Shown: in pieces, positions 51,309-60,304 of the stretch | How positions within the stretch are numbered: position 1 is the stretch's first letter | Layout of the letters: the number at the start of each line of letters is the position of its first letter | Made by a program: the position numbers and the translations under genes | The notes under the pieces: model-generated | What the model was told of the DNA's origin: nothing | Seen by the model: the letters and a program-made list of their open reading frames with translations, nothing else | Database searches by the model: none | Origin: Kitasatospora sp. SolWspMP-SS2h | GTDB taxonomy: Bacteria > Actinomycetota > Actinomycetes > Streptomycetales > Streptomycetaceae | NCBI RefSeq assembly: GCF_003259315.1 | Contig: NZ_QLLT01000030.1 | Span: forward strand, 1-64,000 | Direction of reading: 5' to 3' | DNA: 64,000 nt

Positions 51309-52567
51309 CCGGCCGCCGGCTGCTGCTCGACGTCGCCCCGCTGCGCGAGTCGCCCGCGTTCCGGCGGCTGTGGCTCGGCGGGACGGTCTCCGGCCTCGGC
51401 GGCCAGATGGCGCTGGTGGCCGTCGTGTTCCAGGTCTGGGAGCACACCCGCAGCACGGTGTGGACCGGCGCCGTGGGCCTGGCCCAGGCGGTGCCGCTGC
51501 TGGTTCTCGGGCTGTTCGCCGGCGCGCTGGTCGACCGTTCGGACCGGCGGACGCCGTACCTGCTGGCCACCGCCGGGCAGGCCGGGTGCGCGCTGCTGCT
51601 CGCGGCCCAGGCGCCGCTGGGGTACCTCCCGCCCGCCGGGGTGGTCGCGCTGGTGGCGGGGCAGTCCGTCTTCGTCGCGGTCGCGGGCCCGGCCGCCCGG
51701 ACCTTCCCGCCCCGGCTGCTCCCGCCCGGGCAGTTGGCGGCGGGCCTGGCCCTGAACCGGGTCGCGTTCCAGGGCGCGATGCTGCTCGGCCCGGCACTGG
51801 GCGGGCTGCTGGTGGCGTGGGCGGGCGTCGGCGGCTGCTACCTGGCCGACGCGCTCAGCTTCGCGGCCGCCCTGTACGCGACCCTCCGCCTGCCCCGGAT
51901 GCGCCCGGACGCCGCTCCCGGCACCGCCCGGGCGGGCCGCGCGGGGCTGCGCGACGTGCGGGACGGCCTGGCGTTCCTGGCCCGGACGCCGGTCGTCCGC
52001 GCCGCGCTGCTCACCGACCTGGCCGCCACCGTGCTGTCCATGCCGATCAGCCTGTTCCCGCTGGTCAACGCGGAGCGGTTCGACGGCGGCCCGCGCACCC
52101 TGGGGCTGTTCCTGACCGCGATCGCGGCGGGCGGCGTCGCCGCCTCCGTCCTGTCGGGGGCGTTCACCCGGCGGCCGCACCAGGCACCGGTGATGCTGGC
52201 CGCCGCCGCGGCCTGGGGCGTCGCACTGGCCCTGTTCGGCCTGGTGTCGAGCCCGTGGCCGGGGCTGGGGCTGCTCGTGCTGGCCGGTGCGGCGGACACC
52301 GTGTCCGTGGTCGCCCGCGGCACCGTCGTCCAACTGCACACCCCGGACGCGCTGCTGGGACGGGTCGGCGCGGCCGAGCAGGTCGTCGGACAGGCCGGAC
52401 CGGACCTGGGCAACCTGCGCGGCGGCCTGGTCGCCTCCGCCACCTCGGGCACCACCGCCCTGATCAGCGGCGGCCTGCTCTGCCTCGCCGCCGTCGCCCT
52501 GATCGGAACCGCCACCCCCGGACTGCGCCGCCCGCCCGATCCCGGGGAAATCCGTTGTACACCGTAG
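51299..52567 (+). CDS. MFS transporter (DHA3/EntS-like exporter)
   Basis: 422-aa transporter with about twelve helices. Begins LLLDVAPLRESPAFRRLWLGGTVSGLGGQMALVAVVFQV-type sequence (shown in part), the DHA3 pattern of the enterobactin exporter and related drug exporters; VDRSDRRTPYLLATAGQ is the A-like loop. GTG 51299 overlaps the MarR stop by 10 bp, and GTG 51305 would give a standard GTGA overlap, so the exact start is unsure. The stop codon lies inside the 15-bp inverted repeat at 52554-52591. The substrate is unknown, but the MarR partner suggests export of the MarR ligand. Confidence 0.9.
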   Translation: MAVTGRRLLLDVAPLRESPAFRRLWLGGTVSGLGGQMALVAVVFQVWEHTRSTVWTGAVGLAQAVPLLVLGLFAGALVDRSDRRTPYLLATAGQAGCALLLAAQAPLGYLPPAGVVALVAGQSVFVAVAGPAARTFPPRLLPPGQLAAGLALNRVAFQGAMLLGPALGGLLVAWAGVGGCYLADALSFAAALYATLRLPRMRPDAAPGTARAGRAGLRDVRDGLAFLARTPVVRAALLTDLAATVLSMPISLFPLVNAERFDGGPRTLGLFLTAIAAGGVAASVLSGAFTRRPHQAPVMLAAAAAWGVALALFGLVSSPWPGLGLLVLAGAADTVSVVARGTVVQLHTPDALLGRVGAAEQVVGQAGPDLGNLRGGLVASATSGTTALISGGLLCLAAVALIGTATPGLRRPPDPGEIRCTP

Positions 52568-52591
52568 AAGGACTCCTCTACGGTGTACAAC
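52554..52591. promoter_or_regulatory. 15-bp perfect inverted repeat before the EmrB/QacA-type MFS gene
   Basis: GTTGTACACCGTAGA (52554-52568) pairs with TCTACGGTGTACAAC (52577-52591) across AGGACTCC. It spans the stop codon of the upstream gene and is 42 bp before the next start. TGTACACCGTAG-type half-sites are known from TetR-controlled MFS genes, and a TetR gene follows this MFS gene. It may act as operator, terminator, or both. Confidence 0.7.
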
Positions 52592-52632
52592 GCGCGGTCG
52601 ACCGGCCGCGCCCGCCGTCCCCGGGAGCCCCC

Positions 52633-54177
52633 TTGTCACAGCCGTCCGTCCCCCCGACCGCCGCTCCGCACCCGCGGCGGTGGGTCATCCTGGCGGTGGT
52701 CTGCCTGGCCACGCTGGTGGTGCTGCTCGACAACACCGTGCTCAACGTGGCCGTCCCCTCCCTGACGGAGGACCTGGGCGCGGGCACGGCCGACGTCCAG
52801 TGGATGATCAACGCCTACGCGCTGGTCCAGTCCGGCCTGCTGCTGACGGCCGGCAGCCTGTCCGACCGGTACGGGCGCAAGCGGGCGCTGCTGGTGGGTC
52901 TCGCGCTGTTCGGCCTGGGGTCGACGGCGGCGGCCCTGGCCCAGTCCTCCGGGCAGCTGATCGCCGCCCGGGCCGGCATGGGCATCGGCGGCGCGCTGCT
53001 GATGACCACCACGCTGGCGGTGGTGATGCAGGTGTTCCACGGCCCCGAGGTGCCGAAAGCGGTCGGCATCTGGGGGGCGGTCAGCTCGCTGGGCTTCGCG
53101 GGCGGCCCGCTGCTCGGCGGCGCGCTGCTGGCGCACTTCTGGTGGGGCTCGATCTTCCTGGTCAACATCCCGGTGGCGCTGCTCGGCCTGGCCGCGGTCG
53201 CCCGCCTGCTCCCGGAGAGCAGGGACCCGTCGGGCCGCCGGCCGGACGTGCCGGGCGCGGTGCTGTCCACCGTCGGCATGGTCGGCCTGGTGTACGCGAT
53301 CATCTCCGGGCCGGTGCACGGCTGGGGCTCCGGCCCGGTGCTGCTCGCGGCGGTGGCCGGCCTGGCCGCGCTGGCGGCCTTCGTCGCCTGGGAGGCCCGC
53401 ACCCCCACCCCGATGCTGGACATGGGCTTCTTCCGGGACAGGCGCTTCAACGGCGCGGTGGCGGGCGGCATCCTGGTCGCCTTCGGGATGGCCGGCTCGC
53501 TGTTCCTGCTCACCCAGTACCTGCAACTGGTGCTCGGCTACCGGCCGTGGGAGGCGGGCCTGCGGATGTCGCCGCTGGCCCTGGTGATCGTGCTGCTCAA
53601 CCTGTCGGGCGTGGGCGCCCGGCTGCTGCCGAAGATCGGTTTCGCGGGGGCCGTCGCCCTCGGCATGGGCCTGCTGGCCGGCGGCCTGGCCCTGCTCGCC
53701 GCGATGGGCTCGGGCCACGGGTACCCGGGACTGCTGGCCGGGCTGCTGCTGATGGGCTGCGGCATCGCGGTCGCCGGCCCGGCGATGGCGGCGGCCGTGA
53801 TGGGCGCCATCCCGCCAGAGCGGGCCGGGGCCGGTGCGGGCGTGCAGGGCACGATCACCGAGTTCGGCGGCGGTCTGGGCGTGGCGGTGCTCGGCGCGGT
53901 GCTCGGCTCGCGCTTCGCGGCGGGTCTGCCGGAGGGCGTCCCGACCGCGGCGGCGAAGTCGCTGCCGGAGGCCCTGGCCGCCGCCCCGGGCGAGGCCGCG
54001 CGCGGCGCGGTGCGGAGCTCCTTCGCCCACGGGCTGACGTCCAGTCAGCTGATCGGCGCGGCGGCCGTGCTGCTCGGCGGTCTGCTCTCCGCCGCCCTGC
54101 TGTACCGCGCCGACCGCCCGGCCCCGGCCGGCCCCGCGGCCCGGCCGGAGCCGGAGGCCGTCCCCGCCCCGCACTGA
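52633..54177 (+). CDS. EmrB/QacA-type (DHA2) MFS drug exporter
   Basis: 514-aa exporter with 14 predicted helices. Landmarks are WVILAVVCLATLVVLLDNTVLNVAVPSL (in part), DVQWMINAYALVQSGLLLTAG (motif with QW), SLSDRYGRKRALLVG (motif A) and LGFAGGPLLGGALLAHFWWG (motif C), all of the DHA2 class. Start is a TTG at 52633 (GGGAG upstream), the best fit because no ATG or GTG lies before the first conserved residue. A TetR gene is 142 bp downstream, and the operator-like inverted repeat lies upstream. Confidence 0.92.
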   Translation: MSQPSVPPTAAPHPRRWVILAVVCLATLVVLLDNTVLNVAVPSLTEDLGAGTADVQWMINAYALVQSGLLLTAGSLSDRYGRKRALLVGLALFGLGSTAAALAQSSGQLIAARAGMGIGGALLMTTTLAVVMQVFHGPEVPKAVGIWGAVSSLGFAGGPLLGGALLAHFWWGSIFLVNIPVALLGLAAVARLLPESRDPSGRRPDVPGAVLSTVGMVGLVYAIISGPVHGWGSGPVLLAAVAGLAALAAFVAWEARTPTPMLDMGFFRDRRFNGAVAGGILVAFGMAGSLFLLTQYLQLVLGYRPWEAGLRMSPLALVIVLLNLSGVGARLLPKIGFAGAVALGMGLLAGGLALLAAMGSGHGYPGLLAGLLLMGCGIAVAGPAMAAAVMGAIPPERAGAGAGVQGTITEFGGGLGVAVLGAVLGSRFAAGLPEGVPTAAAKSLPEALAAAPGEAARGAVRSSFAHGLTSSQLIGAAAVLLGGLLSAALLYRADRPAPAGPAARPEPEAVPAPH

Positions 54178-54319
54178 CCTCCGCCCCCTCCGGCCTCCTC
54201 CCCTCCCTTCCCTCCGGCCCCCGCCGGGCCGGTCCGGGCCGGTCCCCCGCCGGGCCCGTGCTCGCCGCACGGGCCCGGAGCCGTACCGTGGTGGCACCCC
54301 GTCGAAGCGAAGGAGCAGC

Positions 54320-55069
54320 GTGGCCACCAAGCGAGCCTCGCAGGTCAAGAAGAGCGTGTGGCTCACCCCGGGGCCGGTGCGCGGCCGCCGTTCCCCGCGC
54401 GCGGGCGAGGGCGGTCCGGGCAGCCTGGACCGTGAGGTGATCGTCGCCGCGGCGGTCCGGCTGCTGGACGCGCAGGGCGAGGCGAAGTTCTCGATGCGCG
54501 CCCTGGCCGCCCGGCTCGACGTCACGCCGATGTCCCTGTACTGGTACGTCGCCGACAAGGACGACCTGCTGGAGCTCGCCCTGGACGTGGTGGCAGGCGA
54601 GATGGTGCTGCCCGGGGCGGGGGACGGCACCGACTGGCAGTCCGGCCTGCGCGCCCTCGCCGTGACGTGGCGGGCCGCGATGCTGGCGCACCCCTGGGCG
54701 GTCCGGATCTACGCCGACTACCTGAACATCGGGCCGAACTCGGTCCGCTTCTCGGCCCGCGCCCTGGAGATCGCCCGCGCCTCCCCGCTCTCCGGGACGG
54801 ACGCGATGGCCGCCCTCTCCGCGATCTTCCAGTACACCTACGGCTTCACCTCCACCGAGGTGAACTGGGCCGAGAAGGCCGCCGAGGCCGGCACCAGCAC
54901 CGAGGAGCTGGTCGAGGAGATCACCGAGGCCGTCCGCGACCTCCCGGGCCTCGCCGACTCCGGCGTCCTCCCCGACCACCCCCGCGAGCCCGAACACCTG
55001 CTCCGCGAGCGCGAGTTCCACCGCGCCCTGGACTGGCTGCTCGCCGGCATGCAGGCCGACCTCGGCTGA
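54320..55069 (+). CDS. TetR-family regulator (TetR_C1-type)
   Basis: 249-aa regulator with HTH at about residues 45-85 (KFSMRALAARLDVTPMSLYWYV, in part) preceded by LDREVIVAAAVRLLDAQGEA, the pattern of the tetracycline-repressor-like branch. The C-terminal helical domain is of the TetR_C type with YADYLNIGPNSVRFSARALE and YGFTSTEVNWAEKAAEAG. GTG 54320 has GAAGGAGC upstream. It follows a DHA2 exporter, so it most likely controls that gene via the 52554-52591 repeat; this is inference. Confidence 0.92.
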   Translation: MATKRASQVKKSVWLTPGPVRGRRSPRAGEGGPGSLDREVIVAAAVRLLDAQGEAKFSMRALAARLDVTPMSLYWYVADKDDLLELALDVVAGEMVLPGAGDGTDWQSGLRALAVTWRAAMLAHPWAVRIYADYLNIGPNSVRFSARALEIARASPLSGTDAMAALSAIFQYTYGFTSTEVNWAEKAAEAGTSTEELVEEITEAVRDLPGLADSGVLPDHPREPEHLLREREFHRALDWLLAGMQADLG

Positions 55070-55119
55070 CCGGTCCGACCCGGCCGCCCGGTCCGCCCGG
55101 CCGTTCGGGCGCCGCGGCC

Positions 55120-56166
55120 CTACTGCGGGGTGTCCGGTCCGGGGGGCACCGGGCCGGTGCTCTCCCGCTGGACCAGGCGGGTCGAGAGTTCGACCCGCGG
55201 CAGGTCGACCTCCTCGCCGTCGACCAGGCGCAGCAGGGTGCGGGCGGCCATCGCGGCCATGTCCTGGAGCGGTTGGCGGACGGTGGTGAGCATCGGGTCG
55301 CTCCAGCGCGTGACGGGGACGTCGTCGAAGCCGACGATGCTGATGTCCTGCGGGATGCGCAGACCCCGTTCGCGCAGGGCGGTGTACGCGCCGAACGCCT
55401 GGAGGTCGCTGGCGGCGAAGACGGCGGTCGGCGGGAGCCCGCCGGCGGCGGCGGTCTCGTCGAGCAGGTCGGTCAGTTGGCGCCGACCGGAGGCGTCGTT
55501 GAACTCCCCGAAGCGCAGCCAGCCGTCGGGGACGGCGAGTTCGGCGCGCTCCATGGCGGCCCGGTAGCCGTCCGCGCGGGCCCGGCTGCACAGCAGTTGG
55601 CGGGGGCCGGCGAGGTGCGCGATCCGGCGGTGGCCGAGGCCGATGAGGTGGTCGACGGCGGAGATCGCGCCCGCCCAGTTGGTGGCGCCGATGGTGGGCA
55701 CTCCGGCGTCCGCGCTGCCGACCGGGTCGACGAGCACGAACGGCACCTTCAGCGCGGCGAGCCGGGCGCGCTGACGCGGGGTCAGGTCGGAGACCACCAG
55801 GATGGCGCCGTCCGAGCGGCGGCCCGCGATCTGCTCCAGCCACTCGCCGGTGCCGGTGCTGCTGCCGTGGACGGCGGAGAGCACCATGCTCACGCCCGCT
55901 TCGGCCAGGGCCTCCTGCGCGCCCCGGATGATCTCGATCGACCATAGGCTGTCCAGCTCGTTCATGACCAGGTCGACGATGCCGCCGCGGCGGCGCGGAC
56001 GGCGGCGCTGGTAGTGGTGCCGGTCCATGATCTCCTGGACGCGTTCGCGGGTCGCGGCGGAGACGTCGCTGCGCCCGTTGAGCACCTTGGAGACGGTGGC
56101 GTTGGAGACACCGGCCTCGGCGGCGATCTCGCCGATCGTCACCTTGTGTCGTGCCTGGCCCGCCAT
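55120..56166 (-). CDS. LacI-family repressor of the glycan-use locus
   Basis: 348-aa LacI/GalR-type regulator. HTH VTIGEIAAEAGVSNATVSKVL (in part) at residues 9-30 with hinge NGRSDVSAATRERVQEIMDR, then a periplasmic-binding-like sugar domain with FVLVDPVGSADAGVPTIGATN and TAVFAASDLQAFGAYTAL. ATG 56166 is chosen (MAGQARHKVTIGEIA); upstream in-frame codons are low-complexity. It lies downstream of, and in the same direction as, the GH43-permease gene group. A xylo- or arabino-oligosaccharide is a plausible inducer by context. The CCGAAACT/AGTTTCGG site near 61.8 kb is the leading operator candidate. Confidence 0.93.
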   Translation of the reverse strand: MAGQARHKVTIGEIAAEAGVSNATVSKVLNGRSDVSAATRERVQEIMDRHHYQRRRPRRRGGIVDLVMNELDSLWSIEIIRGAQEALAEAGVSMVLSAVHGSSTGTGEWLEQIAGRRSDGAILVVSDLTPRQRARLAALKVPFVLVDPVGSADAGVPTIGATNWAGAISAVDHLIGLGHRRIAHLAGPRQLLCSRARADGYRAAMERAELAVPDGWLRFGEFNDASGRRQLTDLLDETAAAGGLPPTAVFAASDLQAFGAYTALRERGLRIPQDISIVGFDDVPVTRWSDPMLTTVRQPLQDMAAMAARTLLRLVDGEEVDLPRVELSTRLVQRESTGPVPPGPDTPQ

Positions 56167-56263
56167 CTGCCGTCCGTTCCTCGTGGTCCGCGGTCCGGGG
56201 GCGGCCGGTCCGCCGGCCCCGCCCCGGGTCACAGCAGGATAGTGCGCGCGGCCGCGGGGCGGG

Positions 56264-58159
56264 TCAGTGCTCACCGTGCTGCCGTCCCACCCGCGCTGGA
56301 GCCGGAACCGGGGCCGGGGCGCGGTAGACGGGGTCGGAGAACACGGCGGCCATCCGGGCGCCGGTCAGGTCCTGGGCGCACACGCCGGTGAAGGCGCCGG
56401 TGAATCCCCAACCGGTGTAGTGGCCGGTGCTCTCGTCGCCGACGGTGGCGTAGTCGTCGGAGAGCCGGGCGGCGTCCAGCCGGGGCCCGACGTCCTGCCA
56501 ACGCGGCCCGGGCCCGGTGCCCTCCCGGTCCGGCCCGCCGCCGTCGGCCTCGGCCTCGGCGTCGCTGTCGCTGTCGTCGCCGACGGCGGTCCAGGCTGCC
56601 CAGGCGAACCGGGCGTCCGCGCCGCGCACGTCGAGCCGCAGCCGCAGCGGCCCGGCGCCGACCGGGACGGGGGCCGTCGGCTCCCGGTACCTGCCGCGGT
56701 CGCAGACGCCGAGGCGCAGCACGCGGCCGAGCGCCTCGTCCCAGCTGAGGTGCAGGTAGTGCCAGAGCTCGGTGTTGTAGAGGTGCACGAGTCCGGCGGC
56801 CTGGCGGGGCGAGCGGGGGTCGGCGTCCACCGTGGCCTCGAAGCGGAACTCGGTGTGCGCGCAGCGGCGGGCCAGCAGGCTCTGCCGGTGCCGGGAGGAC
56901 AGCGACTCCTCGCCGCGCAGCAGCAGCCGCCCGCGGTCGAGCGAGATCCAGTCGGGGCCGGGGTGGCGGCGCAGGGTCATCCACGCGGGGCCGGGCCGGT
57001 CGGCACCGAACCCGACGGCCTCCACCGCACCGCCGGTCTCCACCGCACCGCCGGTCTCCACCGCACCGGCGGCATCCACCGCACGGAAGGCCCCGGCCCC
57101 AGCGGCACCGGCGGCCCCGGCACCGGTGGGGGCCGCGGAGCGGGTCGCGGCGGGGGCGGGCACCTCGACGGAGGGGGCGTTGCCGCCACCGGCCAGCCGG
57201 GGCCAGCCGTCGGCCGTCCACTCGATCCGCTGGATCGCGCTCTCCCGGCCCAGGACGCAGGCACCGAGCGGGGTGAGCGGGCGGGCGGCGAGGTGGGCGA
57301 GGTACCACTCGCCGTCCGGGGTCTCGACCAGGCTGCCGTGGCCGGCCTTCTGGAGTTCCAGCTCGGGCCGGCCGGCGGAGGTGAGCAGCGGCCCGGCGGG
57401 GTCGGGTTCGTAGGGCCCGGTGAGGGCGCGGGAGCGGGCGACGGTGACGGCGTGCGCCCAGGAGGTGCCGCCCTCGGCGGTCATCAGGTAGTACCAGCCG
57501 CCGCGCCGGTACAGGTGCGGCCCCTCGGTGCAGCCGAGCGCGGTGCCGTCGAAGACGCGGTGCACCGGTCCGGTGACGCGCCGGGCGGTCCGGTCGTACT
57601 CCTGCAGCAGGATGCCGGAGAACGGGTTGGCGCCGGGCCGGTGGTCCCATTCCAGCCAGAGCAGCCAGCTGCGCCCGTCGCCGTCGGGGCCGTCGTCGTG
57701 GAACAGCGAGGGGTCGAAGCCGTGCCCGGGCAGCGGCGCGGGGTCGGACCACGGGCCGTGCGGCGTCGGTGCGGTGACCACCTGGTTGCGGACGTCCTTG
57801 TAGGCGCCGGTCAGGCTCTTGACGTCGGAGTAGACGAGGTGGAACCGCCCGTCGGCGTACGACAGGCAGGGGGCCCAGACGCCGCCGGAGTCGGGGACGC
57901 CGGTGAGGTCGAGCAGCCTGCTCTCGCCGAGGGCGCCGCCGAGCGGGCGCCAGCTGACCAGGTCGGTGGAGTGGTGCAGGGTGACGCCGGGCAGCCACTC
58001 GAAGGTGGAGGTGGCGAGGTAGTAGTCGGCGCCGACGCGCAGGATCGACGGGTCGGGGTGGAAGCCCGGCAGGACGGGGTTGCGGATCGTCGCGGGCGGG
58101 CCGGCCTGCGGTGCGGCGTCGACCCCGCCGGCGGCTGCGGTCGGTGCGGCGGCGGTCAT
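56264..58159 (-). CDS. glycoside hydrolase family 43 (beta-xylosidase / arabinofuranosidase)
   Basis: 631-aa cytoplasmic-type GH43 enzyme without signal peptide. The five-bladed propeller begins LPGFHPDPSILRVGADYYLA (Asp36 is the expected base), with a later DSGGVWAPCLSYADGRFHLVYSD and the acid region TEGPHLYRRGGWYYLMTAEG, plus GHGSLVETPDGEWYLAHL. A C-terminal sandwich (about 400-600) follows, as in subfamilies 11/12. An insertion rich in Ala, Gly and Val (about 330-385) contains an 18-bp DNA tandem repeat. ATG 58159 has GAGGAGC. Cuts xylo- or arabino-oligosaccharides imported by the adjacent ABC transporter. Confidence 0.92.
   Translation of the reverse strand: MTAAAPTAAAGGVDAAPQAGPPATIRNPVLPGFHPDPSILRVGADYYLATSTFEWLPGVTLHHSTDLVSWRPLGGALGESRLLDLTGVPDSGGVWAPCLSYADGRFHLVYSDVKSLTGAYKDVRNQVVTAPTPHGPWSDPAPLPGHGFDPSLFHDDGPDGDGRSWLLWLEWDHRPGANPFSGILLQEYDRTARRVTGPVHRVFDGTALGCTEGPHLYRRGGWYYLMTAEGGTSWAHAVTVARSRALTGPYEPDPAGPLLTSAGRPELELQKAGHGSLVETPDGEWYLAHLAARPLTPLGACVLGRESAIQRIEWTADGWPRLAGGGNAPSVEVPAPAATRSAAPTGAGAAGAAGAGAFRAVDAAGAVETGGAVETGGAVEAVGFGADRPGPAWMTLRRHPGPDWISLDRGRLLLRGEESLSSRHRQSLLARRCAHTEFRFEATVDADPRSPRQAAGLVHLYNTELWHYLHLSWDEALGRVLRLGVCDRGRYREPTAPVPVGAGPLRLRLDVRGADARFAWAAWTAVGDDSDSDAEAEADGGGPDREGTGPGPRWQDVGPRLDAARLSDDYATVGDESTGHYTGWGFTGAFTGVCAQDLTGARMAAVFSDPVYRAPAPVPAPARVGRQHGEH
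57021..57092. repeat. four 18-bp tandem repeats within the GH43 gene
   Basis: TCCACCGCACCGCCGGTC occurs at 57021 and 57039, with related copies at 57057 and 57075. It encodes the ETGGAV repeat of the inserted linker. Confidence 0.85.
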
Positions 58160-58242
58160 GGGGCTCCTCGGGTCGGACGGGCGGACGGGGTGCGAGTGGA
58201 CGGGCGGGAACGGACGGAGGGGCCTGGGAGCGGGCGGGCGGC

Positions 58243-59145
58243 TCAGCCCTTGACCGCGCCGGCCATCACGCCGGCGACGATCCGGCGCGCGAGGACGGCG
58301 AACAGCAGCAGCACGGGCACGACCGAGACGACCACCCCGGCGAGCATCAGGGTGAAGTCGGTGTAGTACCCGGCGGCGAGCTGGTTGAGCGCGATCTGCA
58401 CGGTGCCGTTCTCCGGCGGCAGCGCGATCAGCGGCCAGAAGTAGTCGTTCCAGGCGAACATGAAGGTGAACATGCCGAGCACGGCGGCGGTGGAGCGGAC
58501 GCCCGGCCAGGCGACGTGCCGGAAGGTGCGCAGCGGGCCGGCGCCGTCCATCCGGGCGGCTTCGATCAGCTCGTCGGGGATGTTCTCGGTCATGGCCTGC
58601 CGCATCCAGAACACGCCGACGGCGGAGACCAGGGCGGGCACGATCAGCGCGGACAGCTTGCCGTACATGCCCATGTCGGTGACGAGCAGGTAGAGCGGGA
58701 TGATGCCGAGCTGGGTGGGCACCATGACGGTGCCGATGACGGCGACGAGCAGCGGGTTGCGGCCGGGGAAGCGGAGTTTGGCGAAGGCGAATCCGGCCAG
58801 CGAGGAGAGCAGCACGTTGCTGACGGCGGTGCAGGCCGCGACGGTGACGGAGTTGCCCATCGCCTTCCAGAAGTCGACGGTATCGAAGACCCGCCGGACG
58901 TTCTCCAGCAGGTGGCCGCCGGGGACCAGGGAGGGGGTGGCGCCGGAGAGGACCGAGTTGTCGCCGTGCGAGGCGACGACGAACGTCCAGTACAGCGGGA
59001 AGACCGAGGCGAGGACGACGGCCGCGAGCAGCAGGTAGGCGAGCGGTCCGGCGCTGTCGTGGCGGCGCGGCCCGGTCCTCCGGGCGGGCGGGCGGGCGGC
59101 GGCGGGCGCGGCGGGGCGGACGGGCGTGTCGGTGGTGGTGGCCAT
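58243..59145 (-). CDS. sugar ABC transporter permease, MalG-type
   Basis: 300-aa inner-membrane permease with six helices and the EAA loop LIEAARMDGAGPLRTFRHVAWP (in part EAARMDGAGPLRTFRHVAW). Opening LAYLLLAAVVLASVFPLYWTF and end GVMAGAVKG are typical of the MalG/CUT1 class. It lies upstream of the GH43 gene and 25 bp downstream of the second permease, in one transcriptional direction. ATG 59145. Imports oligosaccharides delivered by the lipoprotein encoded at 60395. Confidence 0.94.
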   Translation of the reverse strand: MATTTDTPVRPAAPAAARPPARRTGPRRHDSAGPLAYLLLAAVVLASVFPLYWTFVVASHGDNSVLSGATPSLVPGGHLLENVRRVFDTVDFWKAMGNSVTVAACTAVSNVLLSSLAGFAFAKLRFPGRNPLLVAVIGTVMVPTQLGIIPLYLLVTDMGMYGKLSALIVPALVSAVGVFWMRQAMTENIPDELIEAARMDGAGPLRTFRHVAWPGVRSTAAVLGMFTFMFAWNDYFWPLIALPPENGTVQIALNQLAAGYYTDFTLMLAGVVVSVVPVLLLFAVLARRIVAGVMAGAVKG

Positions 59146-59170
59146 GGTGGCTGGTCTCCCTGGCGGTGGG

Positions 59171-60142
59171 TCAGCGGCCGGAGCGGCGGACGAGGAGGGC
59201 GTTGACCGCGGCGATGACGGCGATGATCAGGAAGAGCACCCAGGAGACGGCGGAGGCGTAGCCGGCGTCGTTGTTGACGAAGCCGTACTTGTACAGCATC
59301 AGCGTCAGGGTCTGGAACTGGTGCTCGGTGCCGCCCTCGGCGTTGCCCTGCTGGTCGAAGAGCATCGGCTCGGCGAACAGTTGCAGGCCGCCGATGGTGG
59401 AGATGACCACGGTGAACAGCACGGTCGGCCGGATCGCCGGCAGGGTGATCTTCCGGAAGGCCAGGAACCGCCCGGCGCCGTCGACCATCGCCGATTCGTG
59501 GAGTTCGCGCGGTACGGCCTGCATCGCGGCGAGGTAGATGAGGGCGTTGTAGCCCGTCCAGCGCCACATCACCATGAAGCTGATCGCCAGGTGCGAGCTC
59601 CAGGTGTCGGCCGTCCAGTCGATCGGGTCGCTGATCAGGCCGGTCTGCTCCAGCACCCAGTTGACGACGCCGAAGTCGCGGCCGAAGAGCTGGGAGAAGA
59701 CCAGGGCCACGGCGACGACGGACACGTACTGCGGGACCAGGACCAGGGCGCGCCAGGTGGTGCGGGCGCGCAGGCGGCGGTCGAGCAGCCAGGCGACGGC
59801 GAGGGCGAGGAGCAGTTGGGGGGCGGTGGAGAGCAGGAAGATGCTGAGGGTGTTGAAGGTGGCGGTGTAGAAGTCGGGGTCGGCGAGGAGTTCGCGGAAG
59901 TTGTCGAGCCCGGCGAAGCCCGCGTCGCCGGTGAGCCGGTTCCAGTGGTGCAGCGAGACCCAGCCGGTGTAGACGAGCGGGTAGAGCCCGAAGATCCCGA
60001 AGACCAGGAAGAACGGGGCGATGAAGCTGTAGGCGGGCAGGTGCCGCAGCGGGTTGCCGCGGCGTCGCGGCCCGGCGGGCCGGGCGGGCCGGGCGGGACG
60101 GCCCGGGCCGGTCGCGGCGCCGGGGCTGGTGGTGGCCGCCAT
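59171..60142 (-). CDS. sugar ABC transporter permease, MalF-type
   Basis: 323-aa permease with six helices and EAA loop ELHESAMVDGAGRFLAFRK. An N-terminal basic/Pro-rich tail (about 35 residues) precedes SFIAPFFLVFGIFGLYPLVYT. ATG 60142 has GAGGAG upstream. Forms the channel with the MalG-type partner. No ATP-binding protein is encoded in this window; in Streptomyces a shared MsiK ATPase usually serves such CUT1 importers. Confidence 0.94.
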   Translation of the reverse strand: MAATTSPGAATGPGRPARPARPAGPRRRGNPLRHLPAYSFIAPFFLVFGIFGLYPLVYTGWVSLHHWNRLTGDAGFAGLDNFRELLADPDFYTATFNTLSIFLLSTAPQLLLALAVAWLLDRRLRARTTWRALVLVPQYVSVVAVALVFSQLFGRDFGVVNWVLEQTGLISDPIDWTADTWSSHLAISFMVMWRWTGYNALIYLAAMQAVPRELHESAMVDGAGRFLAFRKITLPAIRPTVLFTVVISTIGGLQLFAEPMLFDQQGNAEGGTEHQFQTLTLMLYKYGFVNNDAGYASAVSWVLFLIIAVIAAVNALLVRRSGR

Positions 60143-60304
60143 GGCGTACTCCTCGGGGTGGGGCGGGCGGACGGGCGGGGCCCGGGCCCGGTCCGCGGCG
60201 GGGGCGGACCGGGCGGGGAGTGGTCCGGGGCAGCGCCCGGAGCGGGACGGGGGCTGCCCCGGGGTCGGGGGTGCCGCCGGACGGCGGCCACCGGGCCGCA
60301 GGCC

